A stretch of DNA of 14,051 nt, from the NCBI GenBank assembly GCA_031278315.1, contig JAITKS010000449.1, forward strand, positions 1 to 14,051, in the 5' to 3' direction. Shown piece by piece: positions 1 through 6,548 of this stretch. Below the pieces are notes generated by a model. That model ran no database searches, was not told where the DNA came from, and worked only from the letters and a program-made list of their open reading frames with translations. The stretch's first letter is position 1; every line of letters starts with the position of its first letter. This DNA is from Planctomycetaceae bacterium (lineage in GTDB: Bacteria; Planctomycetota; Planctomycetia; Pirellulales; Thermoguttaceae). A program made the translations under genes and the position numbers.

Positions 1-125
1 TTGCAATATTTTTTAATAACTACAACTTGTTTTTGAGTCAAAAAATTGTCTATGTTTTCGCCCTGCAAGAGCAATTTAAGTTTAAAACGAATACCGAAAT
101 TTAAAGTGTGAAAAGTATATATTAC
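1..125 (-). repeat. Dispersed repeat family B, copy 1 (inverted, cut by window edge)
   Basis: This is the reverse complement of the sequence at 10675-10859 and 13870-14051, matching over its whole visible length with only scattered differences. It lacks the distal part containing the GTAATATATCAGTG end because the window begins inside it. The family contains a TTTTTGA-C-TCAAAAA palindrome and GTTGTA/TACAAC arms, so either strand can fold. No open reading frame fits in it. It is best described as a non-coding, MITE-like or extragenic repeat; its mobility is not shown. Confidence 0.9.
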
Positions 126-216
126 AAATAGTTTAAAATAATAAGTTTAAAATAGGCTTAAACTTTAACTAGCAGAAATTCATAATATAAGCCTCATAAA
201 CCGGAAATAAACAATT

Positions 217-1737
217 ATGAATAAATATCACAAACTCAAAAAAATAGAAAATAATTTGATAAAAAAATCAAATAAAACTAACTCAAAATTACTTATAATT
301 TATTCAAACAAATTCATAAACACTTTATTCATAGAGTCTCTCTTATTTCAATTGTTTAGAATATTTGTTACTAAAATATATTTTATATGTCTGTTTGCCG
401 GAATTTTGGGATTGTCCGCTTACGCACAAATTTCAAAATTACCAACACCTGCCTTGCCGCCGGCTTCAAAATCTAACCAACGCATAAAAAATGAAAAATA
501 TTTAGCAGAAATCTGGAACAAACTCGAAAACGGTACTTTCGCAACTCCAACTTTCGAATATCTTAGCACCAACGATGAAGGCTACTCATTCGACGAGTTA
601 TGGGAAATCGCACAAATAACTAATCCTTCGCTGAGTAAAAAATCTAACTTAATCACAGCTGCAAAAGGTAAATATATTCAGTCCGGCTTGTATCCTAATC
701 CGATATTAATCTACAGCTGCGATAGTCTCACTGTACACGGTAACGCCGGTAAACATGGATTAGCTGTCACACAAGAAATCGTTACAGCACGAAAACAAAA
801 ACTCAATCGTACAGCAATATCATACGACGTTACCACAGCTAGAAAAGAATACTCAATGGAACAAATCAAACTACAAAACGATCTCCGAATCGCTTACTAC
901 GAAATATTACACGCAATTCTAGTTAGCAGAGTAGAACATTTCACACACGAAATAAGTCACGATCTGCTTAAAGTCGCCAAAACATTACAGTCAGAAGGTA
1001 AATCAAATGCAATCGACGTTCTGCGGTTCCAAACATTAATCAACGCCGCCGAATTGACCTACAGACAAGCAGAAAATAATAAAATAACAAAATGGCAAAA
1101 TCTCTTGTCAGTTATCGGAATATACGATTTACCTTATCAATCAGTTCGCGGAACCCTAATCGACCCTACGCCGCGACGAGATAAACAATTAACTTGGATA
1201 CACTTCCAAAAAATAAGTCCGCAACTCGAATTGGCAAGATTAAAAATCGCACAATCAAAAACACAACTCGAATACGCAAAAGCCGGACAAATCCCAAATG
1301 TTTACGCAACCGTTTCACTAGCTTACGATATTCCCGCTAAAACAAAAGTTCCATTCGTAGGAATCGCTATGCCCCTAACTATCTATAACAAAAATCAAGG
1401 AAATATCACTAAAGCAATCGCAGAAATCGCAATAGCAAACCGAGAATTAGAACGGCTTACTCTATCATTTCATAAACAAATGACAAATATATTTTGCCAA
1501 TACAATAACGCATGCGAATTAATTCACGTTTATGAAAAAACGATCATACCAGATACCTTTGAAACTTTACGTCAAATCGGCGAAAATTATTGTAACGGAA
1601 AAATGACATATCTCGAATTATACGCCCAACGAAAAATTGTTATCTCCGTGCTGCTGCAATATATCGACGCCCTAAAAACAAAAGCTGTCACTACAACTCA
1701 AATAGACGGAATGATGCTAGAAGGTACTCTCGATTAG
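217..1737 (+). CDS. TolC-family outer membrane factor (efflux/export channel subunit)
   Basis: Outer-membrane factors of this family form trimeric channel-tunnels that work with RND, ABC or MFS pumps and a periplasmic adaptor. The 506-residue product shows the OEP pattern: 'A.ITNPSL' (~residues 132-139), 'AAKGKYIQSGLYPNP' (148-162), long amphipathic helices (~200-300 and 330-365), and the second-repeat signature 'VGIAMPLTIYNKNQGNI' (~381-397). A hydrophobic signal segment ends in 'LSAYA|Q' near residue 70, so the first ~46 residues form an odd Lys/Asn-rich extension. A TTG at 352 would give a normal signal peptide (FRIFVTKIYFICLFAGILGLSAYA), and the true start may be there; neither start has a good ribosome binding site. 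The pattern resembles CzcC-like metal-efflux factors, but no pump or adaptor gene is adjacent, so the substrate is unknown. The gene converges with apbE. Its coding strand looks richer in C than G, unlike the lptD-like gene on the same strand. Confidence 0.9.
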   Translation: MNKYHKLKKIENNLIKKSNKTNSKLLIIYSNKFINTLFIESLLFQLFRIFVTKIYFICLFAGILGLSAYAQISKLPTPALPPASKSNQRIKNEKYLAEIWNKLENGTFATPTFEYLSTNDEGYSFDELWEIAQITNPSLSKKSNLITAAKGKYIQSGLYPNPILIYSCDSLTVHGNAGKHGLAVTQEIVTARKQKLNRTAISYDVTTARKEYSMEQIKLQNDLRIAYYEILHAILVSRVEHFTHEISHDLLKVAKTLQSEGKSNAIDVLRFQTLINAAELTYRQAENNKITKWQNLLSVIGIYDLPYQSVRGTLIDPTPRRDKQLTWIHFQKISPQLELARLKIAQSKTQLEYAKAGQIPNVYATVSLAYDIPAKTKVPFVGIAMPLTIYNKNQGNITKAIAEIAIANRELERLTLSFHKQMTNIFCQYNNACELIHVYEKTIIPDTFETLRQIGENYCNGKMTYLELYAQRKIVISVLLQYIDALKTKAVTTTQIDGMMLEGTLD

Positions 1738-1782
1738 TGGTTAGTGATTAGTGGTTAGTGGTTAGTGGTTAGTGGTTAGTGG
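1734..1782 (+). repeat. Heptamer tandem array (TTAGTGG)x7 overlapping the tolC-like stop codon
   Basis: There are seven consecutive 7-bp units, six TTAGTGG and one TTAGTGA at 1741-1747. They are followed by a partial unit that runs into TTAGTTCGCATGCGG. The TAG stop of the upstream gene (1735-1737) lies in the first unit. The single-unit counterpart at about 10516-10530 suggests that the array expanded inside a copy of repeat family E. Confidence 0.95.
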
Positions 1783-1890
1783 TTAGTTCGCATGCGGAAA
1801 TTATCACGGATTGTAAGGTTGAATCACTGAGCAGTTTTATGTTTTGATTCTTTTGATTTATTATTTAAAATTCTGTCAAAAAACTAAAAA
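1783..1890 (+). repeat. Dispersed repeat family E, copy 1 (TTAGTTCGCATGCGG...)
   Basis: The stretch beginning TTAGTTCGCATGCGGA is shared with 10523 onward. It is followed in both places by a diverged 'ATTAT....GG.T.TAAG.T.GAATCA' part and then an 'ATTCTGTCAAAAAA' part. It contains the 8-bp palindrome CGCATGCG. It lies between two convergent genes. No coding potential is visible. The far boundary is approximate. Confidence 0.7.
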
Positions 1891-1898
1891 CTAAAAAT

Positions 1899-1956
1899 GC
1901 GGTCGAGACGGCCGCGTTCATTCTGCAATAAATTTTTACATTAGGTTTTTAGAAAT
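1899..1956 (+). repeat. Half copy of GC-hairpin element family C plus conserved 3' flank
   Basis: GCGGTCG (1899-1905), loop AGA, CGGCCGC (1909-1915) form a 7-bp hairpin with one G-T pair. The following AT-rich stretch (TTCTGCAATAAATTTTTACATTAG) matches 5793-5816 with few changes. The other hairpin arm of the complete element (5714-5797) is absent here, so this is a truncated copy. It lies directly after the apbE stop codon and could double as a minus-strand 3' structure. Confidence 0.8.
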
Positions 1957-3210
1957 TCACTCAAACTTGCGGGCAGATTTATAAAAAGAATTTGAAGTAA
2001 CTTCATGTATATTTTTACTCTTTCGCATTAGAAACATCACCGGAATATTATTTTCATTGGCAACTCTTAATCCATCCTCCTTTCCTAATACAAACAATGC
2101 CGTTGCTAAAGCATCTGCCCTCGCACAACTTTTGTCCAATACTGAAACTGAACCTAATTGCTCATCACTATCAGAATTATTTTTATCCGAATTATTTTCA
2201 GTCAAATTATTTTCAGTCGAATTATTTTTAGCTGGATTATTTTCAGCTGGATTATTTTTATCGCTGCCGCTGTATTGACACGGAAAACCTGTTCGCGGAT
2301 CAATCAAATGCGAATAATATTTACCATCGATCAAATGAAAATTTCTATTTCCGCCGCTTGTTGCCATACTTTGATCCCCAATAATTATGATCCGATAAAT
2401 TTCTCCCCAATCACCGCGAGGAATAATGACCGGCGTCTCTATTCCGATTTTCCAATCGCTGATTTTGTTTTTACTATAATTTTTGTTTTTATTATTGACC
2501 TCATTAATGAAATTTCCCTTATTCCCCTTACACCGGATTTCACCTCCGATTTCAATCATATAATTTGCTAATCCTGAATTTTCACAAAATTGAGCAATAG
2601 AATCTACAGCATACCCTTTCGCAATACCTGATAGATTAATCTTTAACTCCGGTATAGACTTTTTTATCGCAGGCGGATTCAATTGCACATCAAGTTTTTC
2701 ATATCCGATTTTTGTTTTGAGTTTCCCGATTTCACGCACGATTTCATCAATAGAACGCCTTTTACGATTCGACCCGAAACCCCAAATTGTAACAATCGAA
2801 GCCGCTGTTATGTCAAACGCTCCGCCTGAAATTTTTGAAATATCAAGAGCAAGCTTTACGACTTCAGCCGTTTCATGCGAAACCGAAAACCAGTCTAACG
2901 ATTCTGTCTCGTTGAATCTGCTGACTTCTGAATCTGCTCTAAACAAAGACATTTTTTGCTCTAACTGCTCCAAACATTTCTGAATATTCAACACGAAATC
3001 ATTCCAATTACCGTCTTTCGGGAAATCATGAACTCGAATCGAATAAAGTGTTCCCATCGCCGTCCCTTCAACATGTTGATCAACATATTCAACATGACGT
3101 TTCCGAAAGATATAAAAAATCACACCAATCGAAATTACTACAATCAGACCGACATAAAATATCGCAATAAAAAATTTTTTCGATTCGGTATTATTTGAAT
3201 TATTTGACAT
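1957..3210 (-). CDS. apbE: FAD:protein FMN transferase, membrane-anchored
   Basis: ApbE enzymes move FMN from FAD onto a Thr/Ser of extracytoplasmic electron-transfer proteins (NqrC/RnfG-type FMN-binding domains), using Mg2+. The 417-residue product carries the family blocks in order: 'GTAMGTLYSIRV' (~49-60), 'SGGAFDITAASIVTIWGFG' (~128-146), 'INLSGIAKGYAVD' (~191-203) followed by 'IEIGGEIRCKG', 'SMATSGGNRNF' (~281-291), 'YYSHLIDPRTGFP' (~298-310) and 'CARADALATALFVLG' (~362-376). A transmembrane helix (~13-36) with basic residues after it suggests an N-terminal anchor, not a lipoprotein. Two Asn/Lys-rich insertions interrupt the fold, at ~230-250 and, as six pentapeptides, at ~316-345. A terminator separates the gene from its upstream neighbour, so it is transcribed alone. 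No Nqr/Rnf partner is in the window. No Shine-Dalgarno is seen before the ATG. Confidence 0.96.
   Translation of the reverse strand: MSNNSNNTESKKFFIAIFYVGLIVVISIGVIFYIFRKRHVEYVDQHVEGTAMGTLYSIRVHDFPKDGNWNDFVLNIQKCLEQLEQKMSLFRADSEVSRFNETESLDWFSVSHETAEVVKLALDISKISGGAFDITAASIVTIWGFGSNRKRRSIDEIVREIGKLKTKIGYEKLDVQLNPPAIKKSIPELKINLSGIAKGYAVDSIAQFCENSGLANYMIEIGGEIRCKGNKGNFINEVNNKNKNYSKNKISDWKIGIETPVIIPRGDWGEIYRIIIIGDQSMATSGGNRNFHLIDGKYYSHLIDPRTGFPCQYSGSDKNNPAENNPAKNNSTENNLTENNSDKNNSDSDEQLGSVSVLDKSCARADALATALFVLGKEDGLRVANENNIPVMFLMRKSKNIHEVTSNSFYKSARKFE
2174..2263 (-). repeat. 15-bp coding tandem repeat (x6) inside apbE
   Basis: Six 15-bp units of the type (plus strand) GAATTATTTTCAGTC follow each other with a few substitutions. 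They encode six xxxNN pentapeptides (DKNN, PAENN, PAKNN, STENN, LTENN, SDKNN). Each unit is a multiple of three, so copy number can change without a frameshift. The block lies between the conserved DPRTGFP and ADALAT motifs of ApbE, in what should be a surface loop. Confidence 0.9.
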
Positions 3211-3325
3211 CAGATTTAATTTTAATTTATTTGATTTAATGTTACATTTATTTTTTTTTTCAAAATTGAAATATACTCAACGTATTTGAAACCTTATTTT
3301 TTAATCAGCACAGTTTATAGTTTTA

Positions 3326-3339
3326 TCAGAATATTCTGA
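3326..3339. other. 14-bp perfect palindrome TCAGAATATTCTGA
   Basis: This perfect dyad lies in the intergenic space about 116 bp upstream of the apbE start and just outside the terminator of the next gene. Its position would suit an operator or activator site for apbE. There is only one copy and no recognised regulator, so its role is speculative; the palindrome itself is plain. Confidence 0.35.
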
Positions 3340-3354
3340 ATCAATAAATAAAAA

Positions 3355-3387
3355 AACGACCTTCGGTATTTTACACCGAAGATCGTT
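3355..3387 (-). terminator. Rho-independent terminator after the C26-like gene
   Basis: A 13-bp inverted repeat with one mismatch (AACGA-C-CTTCGGT and ACCGAAG-A-TCGTT, loop ATTTTAC) lies 44 bp past the end of the minus-strand gene at 3432. On the minus strand it is followed by a T-rich tract, since the plus strand has AAAAAA just before it. On the plus strand the hairpin is followed by CCTTG, so it should work only in the minus direction, insulating apbE from upstream transcription. Confidence 0.88.
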
Positions 3388-3431
3388 CCTTGTAATTGAG
3401 AGATACCATAATTTATTTTGACCGTCGAAAG

Positions 3432-4217
3432 TCACACAAACGCAGGCTCTTCAATTTCCAAGAGATGGACTCCTGAACGTCGTTTTGATACGACGATTTC
3501 TTGTACGAATTCCTTAAAAATGCGTAAATCCATAGCTGTTGCCGATTGTGATTCTGGATGGAATTGTGTTCCTATTGCAATCCAATCACGATGTAACGAT
3601 TCAATCACCTCAACTACGCCGTCTGGACATCTGCCGGTAACCAGAAACCCAGATGCAACATCATCTATTGCCATGTGGTGCATACTGTTTACACGAATTT
3701 CGTTATCACCGTAAACTCTTTCCATTAGTGTTCCTTTTTCGATAATCAAAGCGTGTCTATGATTAACGTCCATAGTATCTCTGTGCGGTAACGCTTTTGG
3801 TAAATCTTCGGGAATATGCAGAAACAACGTTCCGCCTTGCGAGACATTTAACAACTGCATCCCAGTTCCGATTGCTAGTAACGGCATTCTGCGTTCAGCG
3901 GCTTTATCAATTAGAATTCTATCAAAAGTTTCCCGCCTTTCATCCAGCAATTTTACCGACGGATGAAGCATAAATCCATCCCGCCGCGGATCAAGGTCTG
4001 CCCCGCCTACCATTAATATTCCATCAAGTTGATCGAGTATTTGCTCAAGATTTGCATCAAGATGTTTATTTTCAGGATACGGCGGGATAATCACAGGCAA
4101 CGCACCCGCCTGAAGAAGGGAGTCATAATAACCCGAACAAACTATACTTATCGCCGGTACATTCCTTTGCGAAGCACGATAGTCAGAATTGACTCCAATC
4201 AGCGGCTTCCTTGGCAT
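3432..4217 (-). CDS. Peptidase C26 / gamma-glutamyl-GABA hydrolase-like protein lacking the catalytic Cys
   Basis: Active members of this class-I glutamine amidotransferase family (PuuD type) hydrolyse gamma-glutamyl bonds with a Cys-His-Glu triad. The 261-residue product has the right length and blocks: 'KPLIGVNSDYR' (4-14), 'GILMVGGADLDPRR' (66-79), the nucleophile-elbow region 'LLAIGTGMQLLNVSQGGTL' (113-131), 'VNSMHHMAI' (176-184) and 'GTQFHPES' (216-223). His220 and Glu222 of the triad are present. The usual 'GICRGMQ' is 'AIGTGMQ' here, with Gly117 (codon GGA) in place of Cys. That is not one base from a Cys codon, so a simple sequencing error is unlikely. The protein may be a non-hydrolytic homologue, for example a binding or regulatory one. 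The start is fixed by a strong Shine-Dalgarno six bases upstream. It is a single-gene transcript ending at the terminator at 3355-3387. Confidence 0.9.
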   Translation of the reverse strand: MPRKPLIGVNSDYRASQRNVPAISIVCSGYYDSLLQAGALPVIIPPYPENKHLDANLEQILDQLDGILMVGGADLDPRRDGFMLHPSVKLLDERRETFDRILIDKAAERRMPLLAIGTGMQLLNVSQGGTLFLHIPEDLPKALPHRDTMDVNHRHALIIEKGTLMERVYGDNEIRVNSMHHMAIDDVASGFLVTGRCPDGVVEVIESLHRDWIAIGTQFHPESQSATAMDLRIFKEFVQEIVVSKRRSGVHLLEIEEPAFV

Positions 4218-4223
4218 TCTCTG

Positions 4224-4229
4224 TCCTCC
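4224..4229 (-). promoter_or_regulatory. Shine-Dalgarno GGAGGA before the C26-like gene
   Basis: On the minus strand GGAGGA lies six bases before the ATG at 4217. This is the only strong ribosome binding site in the window, and it decides the start of this gene. The other genes have weak or no purine tracts before their starts. Confidence 0.85.
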
Positions 4230-5030
4230 ATAAAAGTGACAGAATCATAACGCCGCCAAAACATAAAAACAAAAAATGTAAAAAATAAAACTCACCAAAA
4301 AAGAAATATCAGACAAAAATTGTACGCATCTAAACTGTTAAAGCAGACAAAAAAATACAACACAATTTTTCTTATTCCCAATATTTCAAAAAATATTCAA
4401 TACAAACAGAACTTTCAAAACACCGTCTCCCACGTAAACGAAGCAAAAAAACAAATTAAAAAAAGATGAAAATAAAATTGTTATCTACAACATATTATCT
4501 GTTTTTTACTCCCCAGCTTTGCAGTTTTGTTAATTACCAAACAAAATTTACAACCCGTTTAAATGACATAAAACAACTTTCGCGAAATTCAAAAATTCAG
4601 AAATTCAATCGCTGACAGTTTAGTTTAATTTCGCTAAACAAAATAATTCGTTACACAAAAATAAACTGTAAATGTCAATGTCAATAAACATTAAAACTCA
4701 AGCAAACTAGATACCGCTCACACTTTGAAATCGATAATAATAATTGCAAAAATGATCTTTTGATCTTGCCGAAAAATAAATCTAACTTTCGCAAATTATC
4801 GAAATGTTGAATGTAAACGTGTTAAAAAGTTACCTAGTGAAGTTATCGAGTAATCTTAAAAAACCGCAGTGTAATTTTAGCTCTGTTCTCCTATAAATTT
4901 GATTTTAATTTTATTTTATTATTTTAATGATAAATATTATGGCTACAAATTTCTATCTTTTATCATCTTACCGAAAACCGCAACAAATATATTTGCTAAT
5001 ATACGCATTGTACTATGAAATTCAGCAATA

Positions 5031-5108
5031 CGAATTTATAAAACCTACTTTCCAATTTTAGGGAGCAGGCGATTCGAACCGAAAATTCAAACGCTCGAAG
5101 CTTAATAA
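5031..5108 (-). repeat. Dispersed repeat family D, copy 4 (diverged, inverted)
   Basis: Read on the minus strand it has TTGAATTTTCGGTTCGAATCGCCTGCT, split here as TTGAATTTTC / GGTTCGAATC / GCCTGCT. It matches copy D1 (TTGAATTTTC / AGTTTGAGCT / GCCTGCT), followed by GGAAAgtAGGTTTT against GGAAAACAGGTTTT. CCTG pairs with TAGG (one G-T pair) before a T-rich tract, so the terminal hairpin is kept despite divergence. Confidence 0.7.
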
Positions 5109-5190
5109 GTGTTCGGATTAGTCTTTAGTAACTTTATAGGTTAAATGATTAAAAATGAAAATTTAACGAAACGATTCTTAAACGTGAAAT

Positions 5191-5260
5191 GTCGGCTCGT
5201 CACTGCCGCACTTCGGAATGCAAGTAGGCGGGGAGTTTACCCTATTTTTAGGTGATTGCA
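5191..5260. other. GC-rich island with CTTCGG tetraloop hairpin; possible structured RNA
   Basis: In DNA of otherwise very low GC this segment holds a nested hairpin. TGCC (5204-5207) pairs with GGCG (5227-5230), and GCAC (5208-5211) pairs with G-TGC (5216, 5219-5221) around a TTCG tetraloop closed by C-G. It is followed by GGGGAGTTTACCC, and a related ATAGGGAGTTTTCCTAT hairpin occurs ~80 bp further on. I could not match it to tmRNA, RNase P RNA, SRP RNA, 6S RNA or a known riboswitch. There is no reading frame across it. Confidence 0.3.
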
Positions 5261-5449
5261 ACCATTTTACATATTTTGCGTAAATTTTTGTTAAAGCATA
5301 CTAGATATAGGGAGTTTTCCTATTTTAACGATTATCTTGAAACAATTTTTCTACAAATTTTAAAGACATATTTCGATATAACTAATTGAAATATAATCAA
5401 TTGTACAAAGCCGAAAAAAAGAATAAATTTTAACTTTTTGCCTGAAACA

Positions 5450-5469
5450 TTGCGTTCAAAAGGACGCAA
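5450..5469. other. 8-bp perfect stem-loop with AAAA loop
   Basis: TTGCGTTC and GGACGCAA pair completely (one T-G) around an AAAA loop. Short direct repeats GCCTG flank it (5440-5444 and 5471-5475), the second followed by TTTTT. It is not a canonical terminator because six bases separate the stem from the T run. It may be a small-RNA end or an element remnant. Confidence 0.45.
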
Positions 5470-5713
5470 AGCCTGTTTTTGTTGTTGTCAAAATCATTGT
5501 CGATTTATCTAATACAAAGTCAAATTTAGAAATACAGTAATTTTCTTTTTGTCATTTACGTTGTACTTCATAAAGATAAAAAATCTAACTTGTTGGTTTG
5601 ATTTATATTATCGCAAAATTTCGATTCAAATTTGTAATTTTCTCAATCGGTCTCACCAAAACAGTTAGCCGAAAGAGTAATGATCAAAATTATGAAATTC
5701 TAAAAACTAATAT

Positions 5714-5797
5714 TAGAAGGAACGCAGGTGTCTCGCCTGCACTTTTTTTGTACAAAAAACTCCTCAAGATGCGGTCGAGACGACCGCGTTCCTTCTA
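5714..5797. repeat. GC-hairpin element family C, complete copy
   Basis: The 84-bp unit is bounded by perfect 12-bp inverted repeats TAGAAGGAACGC (5714-5725) and GCGTTCCTTCTA (5786-5797). Inside are two GC-rich hairpins (GCAGGTG/CGCCTGC type and GCGGTCG-AGA-CGACCGC) separated by the 16-bp perfect palindrome TTTTTTGTACAAAAAA (5744-5759). A second full copy in the opposite orientation is at 10874-10949 and a half copy at 1899-1915. The GCAGGCGGGACGCCTGC-type core resembles palindromes that are dispersed in several environmental bacterial genomes. It carries no coding sequence. Confidence 0.92.
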
Positions 5798-5924
5798 ACA
5801 ATAAATTTTTACATTAGATTTTATTTTTTTGTAATTCATTGCAGCCAATATTGTTTAGTTCGGAAAAATAAGATTGAAAATAAAGTTAGTTTTGAAATTC
5901 ATAAACCAAAAAAATTGAAAAGAA

Positions 5925-5943
5925 TATTCCGCTGATATATTAC
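5925..5943 (-). repeat. Solo B-end 19-mer (TATTCCGCTGATATATTAC)
   Basis: This is the terminal 19-mer of repeat B with one substitution, without the rest of the element. The same word occurs at 6443-6460 (18 bases), 10841-10859 (end of B2), 11056-11074 (deleted B) and at the window end (B3). Confidence 0.8.
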
Positions 5944-6045
5944 TACAAATTATGATCAAACTAAATTGCTTTGTCTGATAGATAGTTTAAATTGCCCTTG
6001 ATTCAAAATGTGAAAATTTGCATAATTCGCAACGTTGTTATCTTC

Positions 6046-6119
6046 TTTAAACTGCTCTCACTTGAATTTTCAGTTTGAGCTGCCTGCTTATTTACGGAAA
6101 ACAGGTTTTTTTAATGAAT
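6046..6119 (+). repeat. Dispersed repeat family D, copy 1 with terminator-like 3' hairpin
   Basis: It begins TTTAAACTGCTCTCACT and contains GCTC...GAGC arms. It ends in CCTG (6083-6086), a 15-nt loop containing CGGAAAA, CAGG (6102-6105) and seven T residues. The opening 14-mer and the CGGAAAAC block recur at 12131 and 13387. It lies ~430 bp upstream of the lptD-like gene. It could be the end of a small RNA transcript or an extragenic repeat. Confidence 0.8.
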
Positions 6120-6284
6120 ATGAAAACGTCATGAATACGTCAATTGAATATGTCATTGTATCGTAGTATTTCATAGTAAGATGTGTATTTTTTGATATTA
6201 CAGAACAAACAAAATAAACGCAAATTGTTATTACACTGTTATTGTATTGAGCCAATATCCGATCGTTTTTTCAGGGCTTCGGTT

Positions 6285-6307
6285 CGGGGGGATTTTTACC
6301 CGCCCCG
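6285..6307. other. GC-rich stem-loop CGGGGGG / CCC-G-CCCCG
   Basis: CGGGG (6285-6289) pairs with CCCCG (6303-6307), extended by GG/CC across one bulged G, around an ATTTTTAC loop. It stands out in AT-rich surroundings and has no T tract on either side. The CTTCGG just before it (6278-6283) is also seen in the island at 5211. Confidence 0.5.
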
Positions 6308-6321
6308 CTGGGACAGACTAT

Positions 6322-6351
6322 AATACTGAATACTGCAATACTGTAATACTG
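6322..6351 (+). repeat. Heptamer tandem repeat AATACTG x4
   Basis: AATACTG occurs four times in 30 bp; the first two are adjacent and the others are separated by single bases. It is a short sequence repeat in non-coding DNA. Confidence 0.9.
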
Positions 6352-6398
6352 TCTCCCTTTCAGAGCTGGTTATGATTAATACTTAAAATTACTACGTA

Positions 6399-6436
6399 TA
6401 ACGATAACTGATAACGATAACTGATAACGATAACTG
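6399..6436 (+). repeat. 13-bp tandem repeat TAACGATAACTGA x2.9
   Basis: There are two perfect 13-bp units and a 12-bp partial one, immediately before the solo B-end motif at 6443 and about 110 bp upstream of the lptD-like gene. It could affect promoter spacing, but no promoter is recognised. Confidence 0.95.
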
Positions 6437-6442
6437 CAAAAA

Positions 6443-6460
6443 ATTCCACTGATATATTAC
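6443..6460 (-). repeat. Solo B-end motif (ATTCCACTGATATATTAC)
   Basis: This is an exact 18-base match to the terminal word of repeat B without the B body, adjacent to the 13-bp tandem array. Confidence 0.85.
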
Positions 6461-6548
6461 GATTATATTACAATAAAAATTGTTTTTAGAGATGTCCTAT
6501 TTACAATAAAATTCATTTCAAAATTAATTTCAAAGTTACCACGAAATT

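Larger units (their letters stand above)
4250..6548. other. 2.3 kb gene-free region with repeats and hairpins
   Basis: Neither strand shows a credible gene. Reading frames are short, AT-driven, and without domains or signal peptides. 4250-5020 is featureless AT-rich DNA in which I see nothing specific. After that come an inverted copy of repeat D (5031-5108), a GC-rich island (5190-5260), a stable hairpin (5450-5469), a complete C element (5714-5797), solo 19-mers (5925 and 6443), a direct copy of D (6046-6119), a GC hairpin (6285-6307) and two short tandem arrays. It lies between the divergently transcribed C26-like and lptD-like genes, so their promoters must be within it, but I cannot place them. 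Confidence 0.8.

Noticed and set aside
1734..1790. CRISPR-like or telomere-like array
   Set aside because: Units are 7 bp with no spacers; it is a simple tandem repeat.
2057..2983. Plus-strand open frames opposite apbE
   Set aside because: They are shadows of apbE; the repeated hydrophobic peptide is the antisense of the Asn-rich 15-bp repeat.
3418..4250. Plus-strand open frames opposite the C26-like gene
   Set aside because: They overlap a gene with clear family motifs, a strong Shine-Dalgarno and a terminator on the other strand.
5050..5110. tRNA-like word GGTTCGAATCGCCTGCTCCC on the minus strand
   Set aside because: The T-loop word is present, but the T stem does not pair beyond one base. 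No anticodon or acceptor arm is found, and the stretch is better explained as a diverged copy of repeat D.
5598..5798. 66-codon open frame on the plus strand
   Set aside because: Its second half is translated from the C hairpin element, and the stop lies at the element's edge. No domain, signal or ribosome binding site.
4250..6548. Replication origin
   Set aside because: The region is AT-rich and between divergent genes, but I see no DnaA-box cluster and no dnaA, dnaN or parA neighbours.
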